A stretch of 64,000 nucleotides of DNA, taken from Caballeronia telluris (GTDB lineage: Bacteria; Pseudomonadota; Gammaproteobacteria; Burkholderiales; Burkholderiaceae). Of this stretch, positions 1 through 7,634 are shown in pieces (the first letter of the stretch is position 1; the number at the start of each line of letters is the position of its first letter). The notes beneath the pieces were generated by a model. That model saw only the letters and a program-made list of their open reading frames with translations, did no database searches and had not been told where the DNA came from. The position numbers were made by a program, and so were the translations under genes. The DNA lies in assembly GCF_001544495.1 (NCBI RefSeq), contig NZ_FCNZ02000027.1, positions 1-64,000 of the forward strand. Reading direction: 5' to 3'.

Positions 1-153
1 GGCGGGAGACTGAACCGCCGTGGACGCATCACCGCCCGTCGACCGTTCGACGACCGGCGCCGGCACGAGCGCCGACGAACACCCCGCGAGCCCCGCCCCG
101 CAAACGACGGCCCACGCCGTCAATCTGAATAATCCTGAACGCATCACCGCCAT
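1..153 (-). CDS. Lipoprotein precursor, 3' end cut by window edge; possibly NlpD-like
   Basis: The 51 readable codons run off the window at base 1. They encode a signal peptide with a lipobox L22-A-G-C25, so the mature protein should be a lipid-anchored envelope protein beginning at Cys25. The next residues (PAPVVERS, then Ser/Thr/Gly-rich) resemble the linker of Burkholderia NlpD-type proteins, which continue into LysM and M23 peptidase domains that activate amidases. Those domains would lie outside the window, so NlpD is an inference from a short N-terminus. The start could be Met1 (base 153) or Met4. It lies 54 nt downstream of another small lipoprotein gene on the same strand. Confidence 0.5.
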   Translation of the reverse strand, partial: MAVMRSGLFRLTAWAVVCGAGLAGCSSALVPAPVVERSTGGDASTAVQSPA

Positions 154-207
154 ACTTCCGAACCCTGCCTGTTTGTTTTATCGACGTCCCGACGACCATC
201 GCGCCGC

Positions 208-327
208 TCAGAACCGCATTCCGGCGCCGCAGCCGCCGAAAAAGCCGCCATTCGACGCCGCGCCGCCGCAACCGAAGATGCCGCATCCGGACAACATCGC
301 CGCCAGCCCGAGCGCCACGACCGCCAT
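208..327 (-). CDS. Very small Gly/Cys-rich lipoprotein, hypothetical
   Basis: A 39-codon reading frame starting ATG at 327. It has a hydrophobic N-terminus (VVALGLAAM) followed by a lipobox LSGC at residues 11-14, then a glycine- and cysteine-rich tail with repeated GCG/GGC elements. The likely fate is export, lipidation at Cys14 and retention in an envelope membrane. An in-frame extension up to base 423 exists, but the sequence from Met at 327 looks like a clean signal peptide. I do not recognise a family or function. It is on the same strand and just upstream of the partial lipoprotein gene at 1-153, so the two may be co-transcribed. Confidence 0.45.
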   Translation of the reverse strand: MAVVALGLAAMLSGCGIFGCGGAASNGGFFGGCGAGMRF

Positions 328-423
328 GCGAGCCCGACGCCACCCATTCGTTTCACTGCTGCCTGCCACCTTCGATTCGACTTTCCACTTCACGCCTGAC
401 ACATCCCCGCGAGCATAAAACAT

Positions 424-733
424 TTAACGATGGTTCACGATTCCAGACGCCAAATTCACCACATCGGGCGCCGTCACTGCGTCGAAAAGGCCCCGAAACT
501 TTGGCGTTCTAACGTTTGACGTTATCACACGGAATCGCGTGCTCGCATCTGCGTATGTCCGAATAACCGGCTGGCGCACGCGGCATTTTATCGGCTACCT
601 GGCCGAATGGCGGCGCGATCGATGTTCTGACAATGCTTGACATTTCCGGGCCTCCACGGGACACGCGCATCGGCTACATTCACCGCGCTCGATGCGGGTG
701 CATTCTGCATTTTCACTTTATGGAGATTGACGC
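424..733. other. Intergenic region between divergent lipoprotein and glsB-like genes
   Basis: No convincing gene is seen in these 310 bases. The region is less GC-rich than its surroundings and must hold promoters for both sides. A consensus-like TTGACA sits at 637-642 on the plus strand, but no matching -10 is found at 16-18 nt. On the minus strand a TAAAAT -10-like element lies in the stretch around 583-590. A perfect inverted repeat at 510-524 is listed separately. Confidence 0.5.
510..524. promoter_or_regulatory. Perfect inverted repeat, possible operator
   Basis: TAACGT, a 3-nt spacer (TTG), then ACGTTA form a perfect 6-3-6 dyad in the intergenic region. It contains no T-run and is too short for a terminator, so a binding site for a dimeric regulator is the simplest reading. 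The regulator is unknown. Confidence 0.3.
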
Positions 734-994
734 ATGGAATTCATGCAACACGGACTCGTTTGGGCGCTGATCATCGGCGCGGTGGCGGGCTGGCTCGCGG
801 GCCTGCTCGTCAAGGGCGGCGGCTTCGGCCTTTTGGTCGACATTCTCGTCGGCATCGTCGGCGCGGTGATCGGCGGCTGGCTTTCGGGCGTGATCGGCAT
901 TTCGTTCGGCGGCGGCCTTCTTGGCTCGCTCATCACGGCAGTGATCGGCGCAGTCGTGCTGCTGTTCGTCTTGCGGCTTTTCAAGCGCGGCTAA
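734..994 (+). CDS. GlsB/YeaQ/YmgE family stress-response membrane protein
   Basis: An 86-aa inner-membrane protein with three hydrophobic segments (about residues 7-27, 32-55 and 60-82) rich in Gly and Ile/Val, ending in a short basic tail (RLFKRG). Glycine patterns such as GAVAGWLAG and GGWLSGVIG are typical of the GlsB/YeaQ/YmgE (transglycosylase-associated) family of small stress-induced membrane proteins, whose molecular role is not established. ATG at 734 is preceded by GGAG at about 722-725. The gene stands alone and is followed by a strong bidirectional terminator shared with the DedA gene. Confidence 0.85.
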   Translation: MEFMQHGLVWALIIGAVAGWLAGLLVKGGGFGLLVDILVGIVGAVIGGWLSGVIGISFGGGLLGSLITAVIGAVVLLFVLRLFKRG

Positions 995-1016
995 ACACCG
1001 CGCGATCCGCAAAAAC

Positions 1017-1045
1017 GACGAGGCCGCCCGCAAGGCGGCCTCGTC
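1017..1045. terminator. Bidirectional intrinsic terminator between glsB-like and DedA genes
   Basis: A perfect 12-bp stem (1017-1028 with 1034-1045) and a 5-nt loop, flanked by A5 on the left and a GTTT stretch on the right. It lies between convergent genes and can serve both. Confidence 0.85.
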
Positions 1046-1069
1046 CGTTTCGACGCCGGCGAACGCCGC

Positions 1070-1732
1070 TCAGACCTTCGACGACTTGCGCCGTGTCATC
1101 TTCCACAGCGCGCCGAGCGCGACGGGAATGACCGCCGCGCCGATCCCCACGAGCACGATCACGTTCAGATATTGCCGGATGAACGGAATATTGCCGAAGA
1201 AGTAGCCAAGCAGCACCAGCAACAGCACCCAGATCAGCGCGCCCAGCACGTTGAACACCTGAAAACGCGTGGCATCCATTGCCGACGCGCCCGCGACGAA
1301 CGGCGCGAACGTGCGCACCACCGGCACGAAACGCGCGATGACGATGGTCTTGCCGCCGTGCTTATCGTAGAAATTATGGGTCTTCTGCAGCGCGGCGCGG
1401 TCGAGAAAACGTTCGAGAACCGGAATGTTCGAATGGAACACTTTCGGTCCGACCGCGCGCCCGATCCAGTAATTCACCGTGTTGCCGCCGATGGCCGCCA
1501 CCAGCAGCAGCACGATCAGCACGCCGAGATGCATCGAGCCGGTCGCGGCAAACGCGCCGCCGATGAAAAGCAGCGAATCGCCCGGCAGGAACGGAAACAC
1601 GACCAGCCCGGTTTCACAGAACACGATCAAAAAGAGCACCGCATACACCCAGCCGCCGTAGTGCTGGATGAAGAAGCCGAGCGACTTGTCGATGTGGAGA
1701 ATGAGCCCCAGAAATTGCAGCAGTGTGTCCAA
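1070..1732 (-). CDS. DedA family inner-membrane protein
   Basis: A 220-aa polytopic membrane protein. The DedA (SNARE-associated/VTT) signature is clear: FCETGLVVFPFLPGDSLLF at about residues 38-56 with the conserved acidic residues Glu40 and Asp52, then ARFVPVVRTFAPFVAG around residues 133-148 with the conserved Arg-Pro-Arg pattern. DedA proteins are needed for membrane homeostasis and some are undecaprenyl-phosphate or phospholipid flippases; which role this one has cannot be read here. The start is TTG at 1732 with AAGGA about 6 nt upstream. It is divergent from mutL and convergent with the glsB-like gene. Confidence 0.88.
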   Translation of the reverse strand: MDTLLQFLGLILHIDKSLGFFIQHYGGWVYAVLFLIVFCETGLVVFPFLPGDSLLFIGGAFAATGSMHLGVLIVLLLVAAIGGNTVNYWIGRAVGPKVFHSNIPVLERFLDRAALQKTHNFYDKHGGKTIVIARFVPVVRTFAPFVAGASAMDATRFQVFNVLGALIWVLLLVLLGYFFGNIPFIRQYLNVIVLVGIGAAVIPVALGALWKMTRRKSSKV

Positions 1733-1922
1733 AAGCGTTCCTTGAAATGATTGAGACAGCGCGCTCGGCCGTGCGGGACGGGCATCGAAGGCGCTCGAAA
1801 AGCGGTCGCGTCATGATACCGAAAGTCGACAGCCGGAGACTTAGCGCGCCTGCATTTGGCGGCACGGAGCCGATACCGTGGCGGTCGAAGCCGACTGGCG
1901 AGTGCGCTTCGCACGCGATCGC

Positions 1923-1928
1923 TATAAT
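1923..1928 (+). promoter_or_regulatory. Consensus -10 element TATAAT just before mutL
   Basis: A perfect TATAAT ends 6 nt before the mutL ATG, and no Shine-Dalgarno is present. If it is used, transcription would start at or next to the ATG, giving a leaderless mRNA. No good -35 is visible at 16-18 nt. Confidence 0.5.
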
Positions 1929-1934
1929 TTCGCC

Positions 1935-3857
1935 ATGCCCGATCTCACCGATACCCCCGCCGCCGCGCCCGTCGACGGCGCGCGCCGCCTGCGCGCGATC
2001 CAGCCGCTTCCCGACCAGCTGATCAGCCAGATCGCGGCGGGCGAAGTGGTCGAACGCCCCGCGTCCGTCGTCAAGGAACTGCTGGAGAACGCGCTCGACG
2101 CCGGCGCCACGACCTTGCGCATCACGCTCGACGAAGGCGGCGTGAAACGCATCGTGATCGCCGACGACGGCTGCGGCATGCCGTCCGATCAGTTGCCGCT
2201 CGCGCTCCTGCGCCACGCGACGAGCAAGATCCGCTCGCTCGCGGAACTCGAAGCCGTCGCGACGCTCGGCTTTCGCGGCGAAGCGCTGGCGTCGATCGCG
2301 TCGGTGGCCGAGCTGTTCATCACGAGCCGCACGAGCGACTGCGCGCACGCGACGCGCATCGACGCGCAGACGGGCGCGCTCTCGCCGGCGGCGGGCACCG
2401 TCGGCACGACGATGGAAGTGCGCGAACTCTACTTCAACACGCCCGCGCGCAGAAAGTTCCTGAAAAGCGAGCAGACCGAGCTCGGCCATTGCCTCGAAAT
2501 GATCCGTCGGGTCGCGCTCGCGCGGCCCGACGTCGCGATTTCGGTGATGCACAACGGTAAGGCCGTCGAGCACTGGAACGCGAGCGATCCGCAGGCGCGC
2601 GTCGCGAAGATCCTCGGCGAAGTGTTCGATACGGCCCACCTGCCACTCGACGAGCGCGCCGGGCCGCTCGCGGTCTACGGCTGCGCCGGTCTGCCGACCG
2701 CGAGCCGTGGCCGCGCCGACCAGCAGTATTTCTTCGTCAATGGCCGCTTTGTCCGCGACAAGCTGCTGACGCACGCCGTGCGCGCCGCCTACGAAGACGT
2801 GCTGCATGGCAATCGCTATCCGTCGTACGTGCTGTTCCTCGACCTGCCGCCGGAATCCGTCGACGTGAACGTGCATCCGTCGAAGATCGAACTGCGTTTC
2901 CGCGATTCGCGCTCGATCCACCAGTTCGTGTTTCACGCCGTTCAACGCGCGCTGGCGCGGCACGCGGGAGCGTCGCTGGAAACGACTTCGGGCGCGCACG
3001 CCGCGCAATTGCAGCCGAGCGGTCCGGCTTCGTTCAGCGCGCGGCCGCTCGCGGGCGCGGGCGTGCTGGGCGCGAATGCGGCGCAAGAAAGCGCGAAAAG
3101 CGAAAACGGCACGACCTGGCTGCGCCAGTCGCGGATGACGCAGGGCACGCTGCCCGTCGCGCAGCCGCTCGCGCTCTACGACGCCCTCTTCGGCCGCAAG
3201 GACGCGTCGCCCGCCCCGGCGCAGTGGGCGTCCGACAGCGCGCCCGCGGCACGCTACGGTCACGACGAAGCCGAGCAGCCGCTCGGCTTCGCCCTCGGCC
3301 AGATTCACGGCATCTACGTGCTCGCGCAGAACGCGCAAGGGCTCGTGATCGTCGATATGCACGCGGCCCACGAGCGCATCCTCTACGAGCAGTTCAAGAA
3401 CGCCCTCGCGAATCGGACGATCGCCGTGCAGCCGCTTCTGATCCCCGTTGCCATCACGGCGGAACCGGTGGACATTGGCGTCGTCGAGGAGGAGCGCGCG
3501 ACACTCGATGCGCTCGGCTTCGACCTGGCCGTGCTCTCGCCGACGTCGATCGCGATCCGCGCCGTGCCCGCGCTGCTCAAGGACGCCGATCTGCAATCGC
3601 TCGCGCGCGCCGTGCTCGCGGATCTGCAGGCCTACGGCGGCTCGCGCGTGTTGACCGAGCGCCAGCACGAACTGCTCGGCACGCTCGCCTGCCATCACGC
3701 GGTCCGCGCGAACCGGCGCCTCACGCTCGACGAAATGAACGCGCTCCTGCGTCAGATGGAAGCCACCGAACGCGCCGACCAGTGCAATCACGGCCGGCCC
3801 ACGTGGTTCCAACTGACGCTCGGCGACCTCGACCGCCTCTTCATGCGCGGACAATGA
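1935..3857 (+). CDS. mutL: DNA mismatch repair protein MutL
   Basis: A 640-aa MutL. The N-terminal GHKL ATPase carries the expected motifs: ELLENALDAG (Glu and Asn for ATP/Mg binding), DDGCGM, TLGFRGEALASI and the NTPARRKFLK region. A low-complexity linker (about residues 340-430) leads to the C-terminal dimerisation domain. That domain contains DMHAAHERILYE from about residue 474, which fits the MutL endonuclease motif DQHA(X)2E(X)4E except for Gln to Met, plus ACHHAVRA and CNHGRPT motifs of nicking MutLs. Together with MutS this should nick and license excision of the mismatch-bearing strand. ATG at 1935 was chosen because an upstream in-frame start at 1878 precedes the promoter-like TATAAT. 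The stop overlaps the miaA start (ATGA). Confidence 0.97.
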   Translation: MPDLTDTPAAAPVDGARRLRAIQPLPDQLISQIAAGEVVERPASVVKELLENALDAGATTLRITLDEGGVKRIVIADDGCGMPSDQLPLALLRHATSKIRSLAELEAVATLGFRGEALASIASVAELFITSRTSDCAHATRIDAQTGALSPAAGTVGTTMEVRELYFNTPARRKFLKSEQTELGHCLEMIRRVALARPDVAISVMHNGKAVEHWNASDPQARVAKILGEVFDTAHLPLDERAGPLAVYGCAGLPTASRGRADQQYFFVNGRFVRDKLLTHAVRAAYEDVLHGNRYPSYVLFLDLPPESVDVNVHPSKIELRFRDSRSIHQFVFHAVQRALARHAGASLETTSGAHAAQLQPSGPASFSARPLAGAGVLGANAAQESAKSENGTTWLRQSRMTQGTLPVAQPLALYDALFGRKDASPAPAQWASDSAPAARYGHDEAEQPLGFALGQIHGIYVLAQNAQGLVIVDMHAAHERILYEQFKNALANRTIAVQPLLIPVAITAEPVDIGVVEEERATLDALGFDLAVLSPTSIAIRAVPALLKDADLQSLARAVLADLQAYGGSRVLTERQHELLGTLACHHAVRANRRLTLDEMNALLRQMEATERADQCNHGRPTWFQLTLGDLDRLFMRGQ

Positions 3858-4801
3858 GCGATTCGCCGACGAAGCAGATCGCGTGTCTGCTCGGCCCGAC
3901 GGCGTCGGGCAAGACCGCCGCCGCCCTCGCGTTCGCGGCGCGGCGGCCGGTGGAAATCGTGAGCGTCGATTCGGCGCTCGTCTACCGCGAGATGGACATC
4001 GGCACCGCGAAACCGAGCGCCGACGAACGCGCGGCGGCGCCGCATCATCTGATCGACATCATCGATCCCGCCGAGACTTATTCCGCCGCCGAGTTTCGCG
4101 CCGACGCACTGCGCCTCGTCGGCGAGATCGAGGCGCGCGGAAACGTGCCGCTTCTGGTCGGCGGGACGATGCTGTACTACAAGGCGCTGACGCAGGGCCT
4201 GAACGACCTGCCCGCGGCGGACCCGAAAGTTCGCGCCGCGCTCGATGCCGACGCCGCGCGCGACGGCTGGCCCGCGCTCCATGCGCGGCTTGCCGCGGTC
4301 GATCCCGAGACGGCTGCGCGGCTCGCGCCGAACGATTCGCAGCGCGTCCAGCGCGCGCTCGAAGTGTTCATGCTGACCGGGCAGCCGATGTCGGCGCTGC
4401 TCGCCGCGCCGCGCCGCGAGCAGGAGCCGGCGCGCTGGCGCTTCGTGCCGATCGCGCTGGAACCGTCGGAGCGCAGCGTGCTGCACGCGCGCATCGCCGC
4501 ACGTTTCGACGCGATGCTGGCGCACGGTTTCATCGACGAAGTGAAGCGCCTGCGCGCGCGCGGCGACCTGAATCTCGCGATGCCTTCGATGCGCTGCGTC
4601 GGCTATCGGCAGGCGTGGGAATATCTCGACGGCGCGACCGACCGCGACACGATGCGCGACAAGGGTATCTTCGCGACGCGCCAGCTCTGCAAGCGCCAGC
4701 TGACGTGGCTGCGCGCGATGCCGGAGCGGATCGTGATCGACTGCTGCGCGGACGATGCCACCGCGCAAGCCGTCCAGGCGATCGAACGCGTGAGCCAATA
4801 A
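3854..4801 (+). CDS. miaA: tRNA dimethylallyltransferase MiaA
   Basis: A 315-aa protein that transfers a dimethylallyl group to N6 of A37 in tRNAs reading UNN codons. The P-loop GPTASGKT lies at residues 14-21, followed by VDSALVYREMDIGTAKPS, the DSxxVY element with the catalytic Asp/Ser region, and by VGGTMLYYKAL and MRCVGYRQAWEYL, all standard for the family. Its ATG overlaps the mutL stop codon, so translation is likely coupled; the mutL-miaA pair is common in proteobacteria. An intrinsic terminator follows directly. Confidence 0.97.
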   Translation: MSDSPTKQIACLLGPTASGKTAAALAFAARRPVEIVSVDSALVYREMDIGTAKPSADERAAAPHHLIDIIDPAETYSAAEFRADALRLVGEIEARGNVPLLVGGTMLYYKALTQGLNDLPAADPKVRAALDADAARDGWPALHARLAAVDPETAARLAPNDSQRVQRALEVFMLTGQPMSALLAAPRREQEPARWRFVPIALEPSERSVLHARIAARFDAMLAHGFIDEVKRLRARGDLNLAMPSMRCVGYRQAWEYLDGATDRDTMRDKGIFATRQLCKRQLTWLRAMPERIVIDCCADDATAQAVQAIERVSQ

Positions 4802-4802
4802 A

Positions 4803-4826
4803 AAACCGCTCCCTGGGGAGCGGTTT
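4803..4826. terminator. Intrinsic terminator between miaA and purM
   Basis: A perfect 10-bp stem (4803-4812 with 4817-4826) around a CTGG loop. The stem ends in A3/T3 within a longer A-run on the left, so it can act in both directions between the convergent genes. Confidence 0.75.
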
Positions 4827-4848
4827 CATGAACGGCGGTGCGTGAAAC

Positions 4849-5904
4849 TTAGACCACGACGGTCTGCGCCTCGCCTTCGCGGCTTTCACGCACGGTGCCG
4901 ATCGTCCAGACTTGCTCGCCGGCAGCCGACAGCAAACCGGTCGCCGCTTCCGCGTCCTCGGCGGCGACGACCACCGCCATCCCGATCCCGCAATTGAACA
5001 CGCGATGCATTTCCGCGTCCGCGACGCCGCCGTGCTTCTGCAGCCACGCGAAAAGCGGCGGCAGCGGCCACGCGCGATGATCGAGTTCGGCGGTCAGCCC
5101 TTCGCGCAGCACGCGCGGAATGTTTTCGACCAGCCCGCCGCCCGTGATATGCGCCATGCCCTTCACCGTCACGCTCTGCATCAGCGAGAGGAGCGGCTTC
5201 ACGTAGATGCGCGTCGGCGCCATCAGCGCATCGGCGAGCGACCGGCCGTCGAAGTCGGCGGCGAGGTCCGGCTGCGCGCGCTCGATGACCTTGCGCACGA
5301 GCGAATAGCCGTTCGAATGGATGCCGCTCGATGCCAGCCCGAGCACGACGTCGCCCGGCTTGATCGTGCTGCCGTCGATGATCTTGCTCTTTTCCACCGC
5401 GCCGACCGCGAAGCCCGCGAGATCGTACTCGCCGTCGGGGTACATGCCCGGCATTTCCGCCGTTTCGCCGCCGATCAGCGCGCAGCCCGCGTATTCGCAC
5501 CCTTGCGCGATGCCCTTGACGACGGTCGTCGCCGTGTCGACGTCGAGCTTGCCGCACGCGAAGTAGTCGAGGAAGAAGAGCGGCTCCGCGCCCTGCACGA
5601 GAATGTCGTTCACGCTCATCGCGACGAGATCCTGCCCGACCGTGTCATGCTTGTTCAGCTGGAACGCAAGGCGCAGCTTGGTGCCGACGCCGTCCGTGCC
5701 CGACACCAGCACCGGCTCCTTGTAGCGCTTCGGCACTTCGAACAGCGCGCCGAATCCGCCGATGCCGCCCAACACGCCGTCGCGCATCGTTTTCTTGGCA
5801 AACGGCTTGATCCGGTCGACGAGCGCGTCGCCGGCATCGATGTCCACGCCCGCGTCGCGATAGGACAAACCTTGGGCGTCGGGGGCGGTTTTCGGCTGAT
5901 TCAT
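4849..5904 (-). CDS. purM: Phosphoribosylformylglycinamidine cyclo-ligase (AIR synthetase)
   Basis: A 351-aa cytosolic enzyme that closes the imidazole ring of purines, turning FGAM into AIR with ATP. The whole family pattern is present: GLSYRDAGVDIDAGD at the N-terminus, GGIGGFGALFEVP, VSGTDGVGTKL, the dimer-interface segment ALIGGETAEMPGMY and HITGGGLVENIPRVL. Length is normal for PurM. It is transcribed divergently from hda through a palindromic double -10 element (5925-5943), and its transcript ends at the terminator shared with miaA. Confidence 0.97.
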   Translation of the reverse strand: MNQPKTAPDAQGLSYRDAGVDIDAGDALVDRIKPFAKKTMRDGVLGGIGGFGALFEVPKRYKEPVLVSGTDGVGTKLRLAFQLNKHDTVGQDLVAMSVNDILVQGAEPLFFLDYFACGKLDVDTATTVVKGIAQGCEYAGCALIGGETAEMPGMYPDGEYDLAGFAVGAVEKSKIIDGSTIKPGDVVLGLASSGIHSNGYSLVRKVIERAQPDLAADFDGRSLADALMAPTRIYVKPLLSLMQSVTVKGMAHITGGGLVENIPRVLREGLTAELDHRAWPLPPLFAWLQKHGGVADAEMHRVFNCGIGMAVVVAAEDAEAATGLLSAAGEQVWTIGTVRESREGEAQTVVV

Positions 5905-5924
5905 GGGGGATGAGCGAGAAGGTC

Positions 5925-5943
5925 GGTAAAATGCGATTTTACC
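5925..5943. promoter_or_regulatory. Palindromic divergent promoter core between purM and hda
   Basis: GGTAAAAT-GCG-ATTTTACC is a perfect 8-3-8 inverted repeat. Each arm contains TAAAAT, a sigma-70 -10-like hexamer, one reading toward hda (5927-5932) and the other toward purM (5941-5936). The two start sites would lie close together, so the two polymerases should compete. Confidence 0.5.
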
Positions 5944-6120
5944 CGATGACAGCCCTGCGGCTGGAATTCACGCGTTTCGCCGCGCCTCGTCCCGAATCAC
6001 GTCCGAATCGTTTCCAGGATGGGGAAAACGCGCGAAACGCTTGGGCGCCCGGCGCGAACCGTACCGCGGCACGACCCGCACCCTGCATTTCAAGATACGC
6101 CCCGACGGAACCGACTGCCC

Positions 6121-6939
6121 GTGCAACGCCAACTGACGCTCGATCTCGGCACGCCGCCGCCTGCCACCTTCGACAATTTCTTCGCCGCGAGCAACCACGA
6201 ACTCGTGACGCGCCTGCGCGAGCTGGAAGGCGCGCTCGCGGCCGGCCCGGTCGCGGACCGCACTTTCTACATCTGGGGCGAGCCGGGCAGCGGCCGCAGC
6301 CATCTGCTGAAGGCGCTCGTCCATGAAGCAACCGGCCGCGCGCGTTTTCTGAGCCCGCAAAGCGCGCTGACCGCGTACGTCTTCGATCCGCGCGTGACGC
6401 TTTATGCCATCGACGACTCCGACGGCCTGTCCGGCGCGCAGCAGATCGCGCTCTTCAACCTCTTCAACGAAGTGCGCGCGCATCCGACGAGCGCGCTCGT
6501 CGCCACCGGCAGCGCGCCGCCGATGGGCCTCGAAGTGCGCGAAGACCTGCGCACGCGGCTCGGCTGGGGACTCGTGTTCCATCTCGCCGCGCTCACGGAC
6601 GAAGGCAAGGCGTCGGTGCTGAAGCACGCGGCGCGCGAGCGCGGCATCGCACTCGCGGACGACCTGCCCGCCTATCTGCTGACGCATTTTCGCCGCGACA
6701 TGCCGAGCCTGATGGCGCTCCTCGACGAACTCGACCGCTTTTCGCTCGAACAGAAGCGCGCGGTCACGCTGACGCTCCTGCGCAACATGACGAAGAGCGC
6801 CCGCGCGAGCGACAACGACGAAGCGCCCGCAGATCCGCCGCCCGCGCCGGACCCCGCGACGACCGACCTGCTCGGCGATCCGCTGAGCCTCGATTCCGTC
6901 TCGGCGCCGCCGGAAACGGCTTCAACCCGCTTCAAGTAA
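6121..6939 (+). CDS. hda: DnaA regulatory inactivator Hda
   Basis: A 272-aa AAA+ protein related to DnaA that, bound to the DNA clamp, promotes hydrolysis of DnaA-ATP after initiation. Starting at GTG 6121 the N-terminus contains QLTLDL at residues 3-8, matching the clamp-binding pentapeptide expected at the extreme N-terminus of Hda. The Walker A-like GEPGSGRSH carries Arg in place of Lys, as in other Hda proteins, and FDNFF then opens the DnaA-like fold. A start at 6019 would bury the clamp motif 34 residues in, so GTG is preferred. Compared with E. coli there is an Ala/Pro-rich C-terminal extension of about 40 residues of unknown role. Confidence 0.9.
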   Translation: MQRQLTLDLGTPPPATFDNFFAASNHELVTRLRELEGALAAGPVADRTFYIWGEPGSGRSHLLKALVHEATGRARFLSPQSALTAYVFDPRVTLYAIDDSDGLSGAQQIALFNLFNEVRAHPTSALVATGSAPPMGLEVREDLRTRLGWGLVFHLAALTDEGKASVLKHAARERGIALADDLPAYLLTHFRRDMPSLMALLDELDRFSLEQKRAVTLTLLRNMTKSARASDNDEAPADPPPAPDPATTDLLGDPLSLDSVSAPPETASTRFK

Positions 6940-6942
6940 AAT
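6937..6942 (+). promoter_or_regulatory. -10-like TAAAAT overlapping the hda stop
   Basis: TAAAAT begins at the TAA stop codon of hda and ends 8 nt before the ATG of the HAD phosphatase gene, which has no Shine-Dalgarno. It may drive a leaderless or nearly leaderless transcript of the HAD-pcnB-folK group. Confidence 0.4.
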
Positions 6943-6950
6943 GCGCTCCC

Positions 6951-7634
6951 ATGAACCTCGCCCTCTTTGATCTCGATCACACGCTCATCCCGACCGACAG
7001 CGACCACGAATGGGGTCGCTTCATGGTGAAGCTCGGCATCGTCGATGCGGAAAAGTTCGCGCGCCAGAACGACGCGTTCTACGCGGACTACAAGGCGGGC
7101 GTGCTCGACATCGACGCGTACCTGCACTCGGCGCTCGCGCCGCTCTCGAAGCATTCCCGCGAGCAACTCGCCGACTGGCACGCGCAGTTCATGCGCGAAG
7201 TCATCAATCCGCGCATCGTCCCGGCCGCCGTCACGCTCGTGCGCGAGCACCAGGACAACGGCGACCTCTGCTGCCTCGTCACCGCGACCAACGCGTTCAT
7301 CACCGCGCCGATCGCCGAGGCATTCGGCATCGAGGCGCTGATCGCGTGCGAAGCCGAAACCGTCGACGACCATCCGCACGGCGCGTTCACCGGCCGTCCG
7401 AAGGGCACGCCGAGCTACCGCGAAGGCAAGATCGTGCGCGTCGAGGCGTGGCTCGAATCAATGGGCAAGAAACTCACGGACTTCAAGCACAGCTACTTCT
7501 ACAGCGACTCGCACAACGACATTCCGCTGCTCGAGCAAGTCACCGACCCGATCGCGACCAACCCCGACGACCTGCTCCGCGCCCACGCCGAAACCCGCGG
7601 CTGGCGCATCCTGGACCTCTTCAATTCACAGTGA
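6951..7634 (+). CDS. HAD-superfamily (subfamily IB, CicA/SerB-like) phosphatase
   Basis: A 227-aa cytosolic hydrolase. The nucleophile motif FDLDHTL (Asp7 and Asp9) opens the protein, motif II is LVTAT near residues 107-111, and motif IV is YSDSHNDIPLL near residues 184-194, which together define the HAD-IB group with an inserted helical cap. Members act on small phosphate esters (phosphoserine-like or histidinol phosphate) and the substrate is not evident here. The gene sits between hda and pcnB and its TGA overlaps the GTG start of pcnB, so it is probably co-translated with pcnB. Confidence 0.85.
   Translation: MNLALFDLDHTLIPTDSDHEWGRFMVKLGIVDAEKFARQNDAFYADYKAGVLDIDAYLHSALAPLSKHSREQLADWHAQFMREVINPRIVPAAVTLVREHQDNGDLCCLVTATNAFITAPIAEAFGIEALIACEAETVDDHPHGAFTGRPKGTPSYREGKIVRVEAWLESMGKKLTDFKHSYFYSDSHNDIPLLEQVTDPIATNPDDLLRAHAETRGWRILDLFNSQ

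Noticed and set aside
20..418. A 132-codon plus-strand frame at the window start
   Set aside because: Pro/Ala/His-rich with no domain; the opposite strand holds two lipoprotein signal peptides.
1614..3854. A 746-codon minus-strand frame opposite mutL
   Set aside because: Same GC-bias artefact; mutL motifs are unambiguous on the plus strand.
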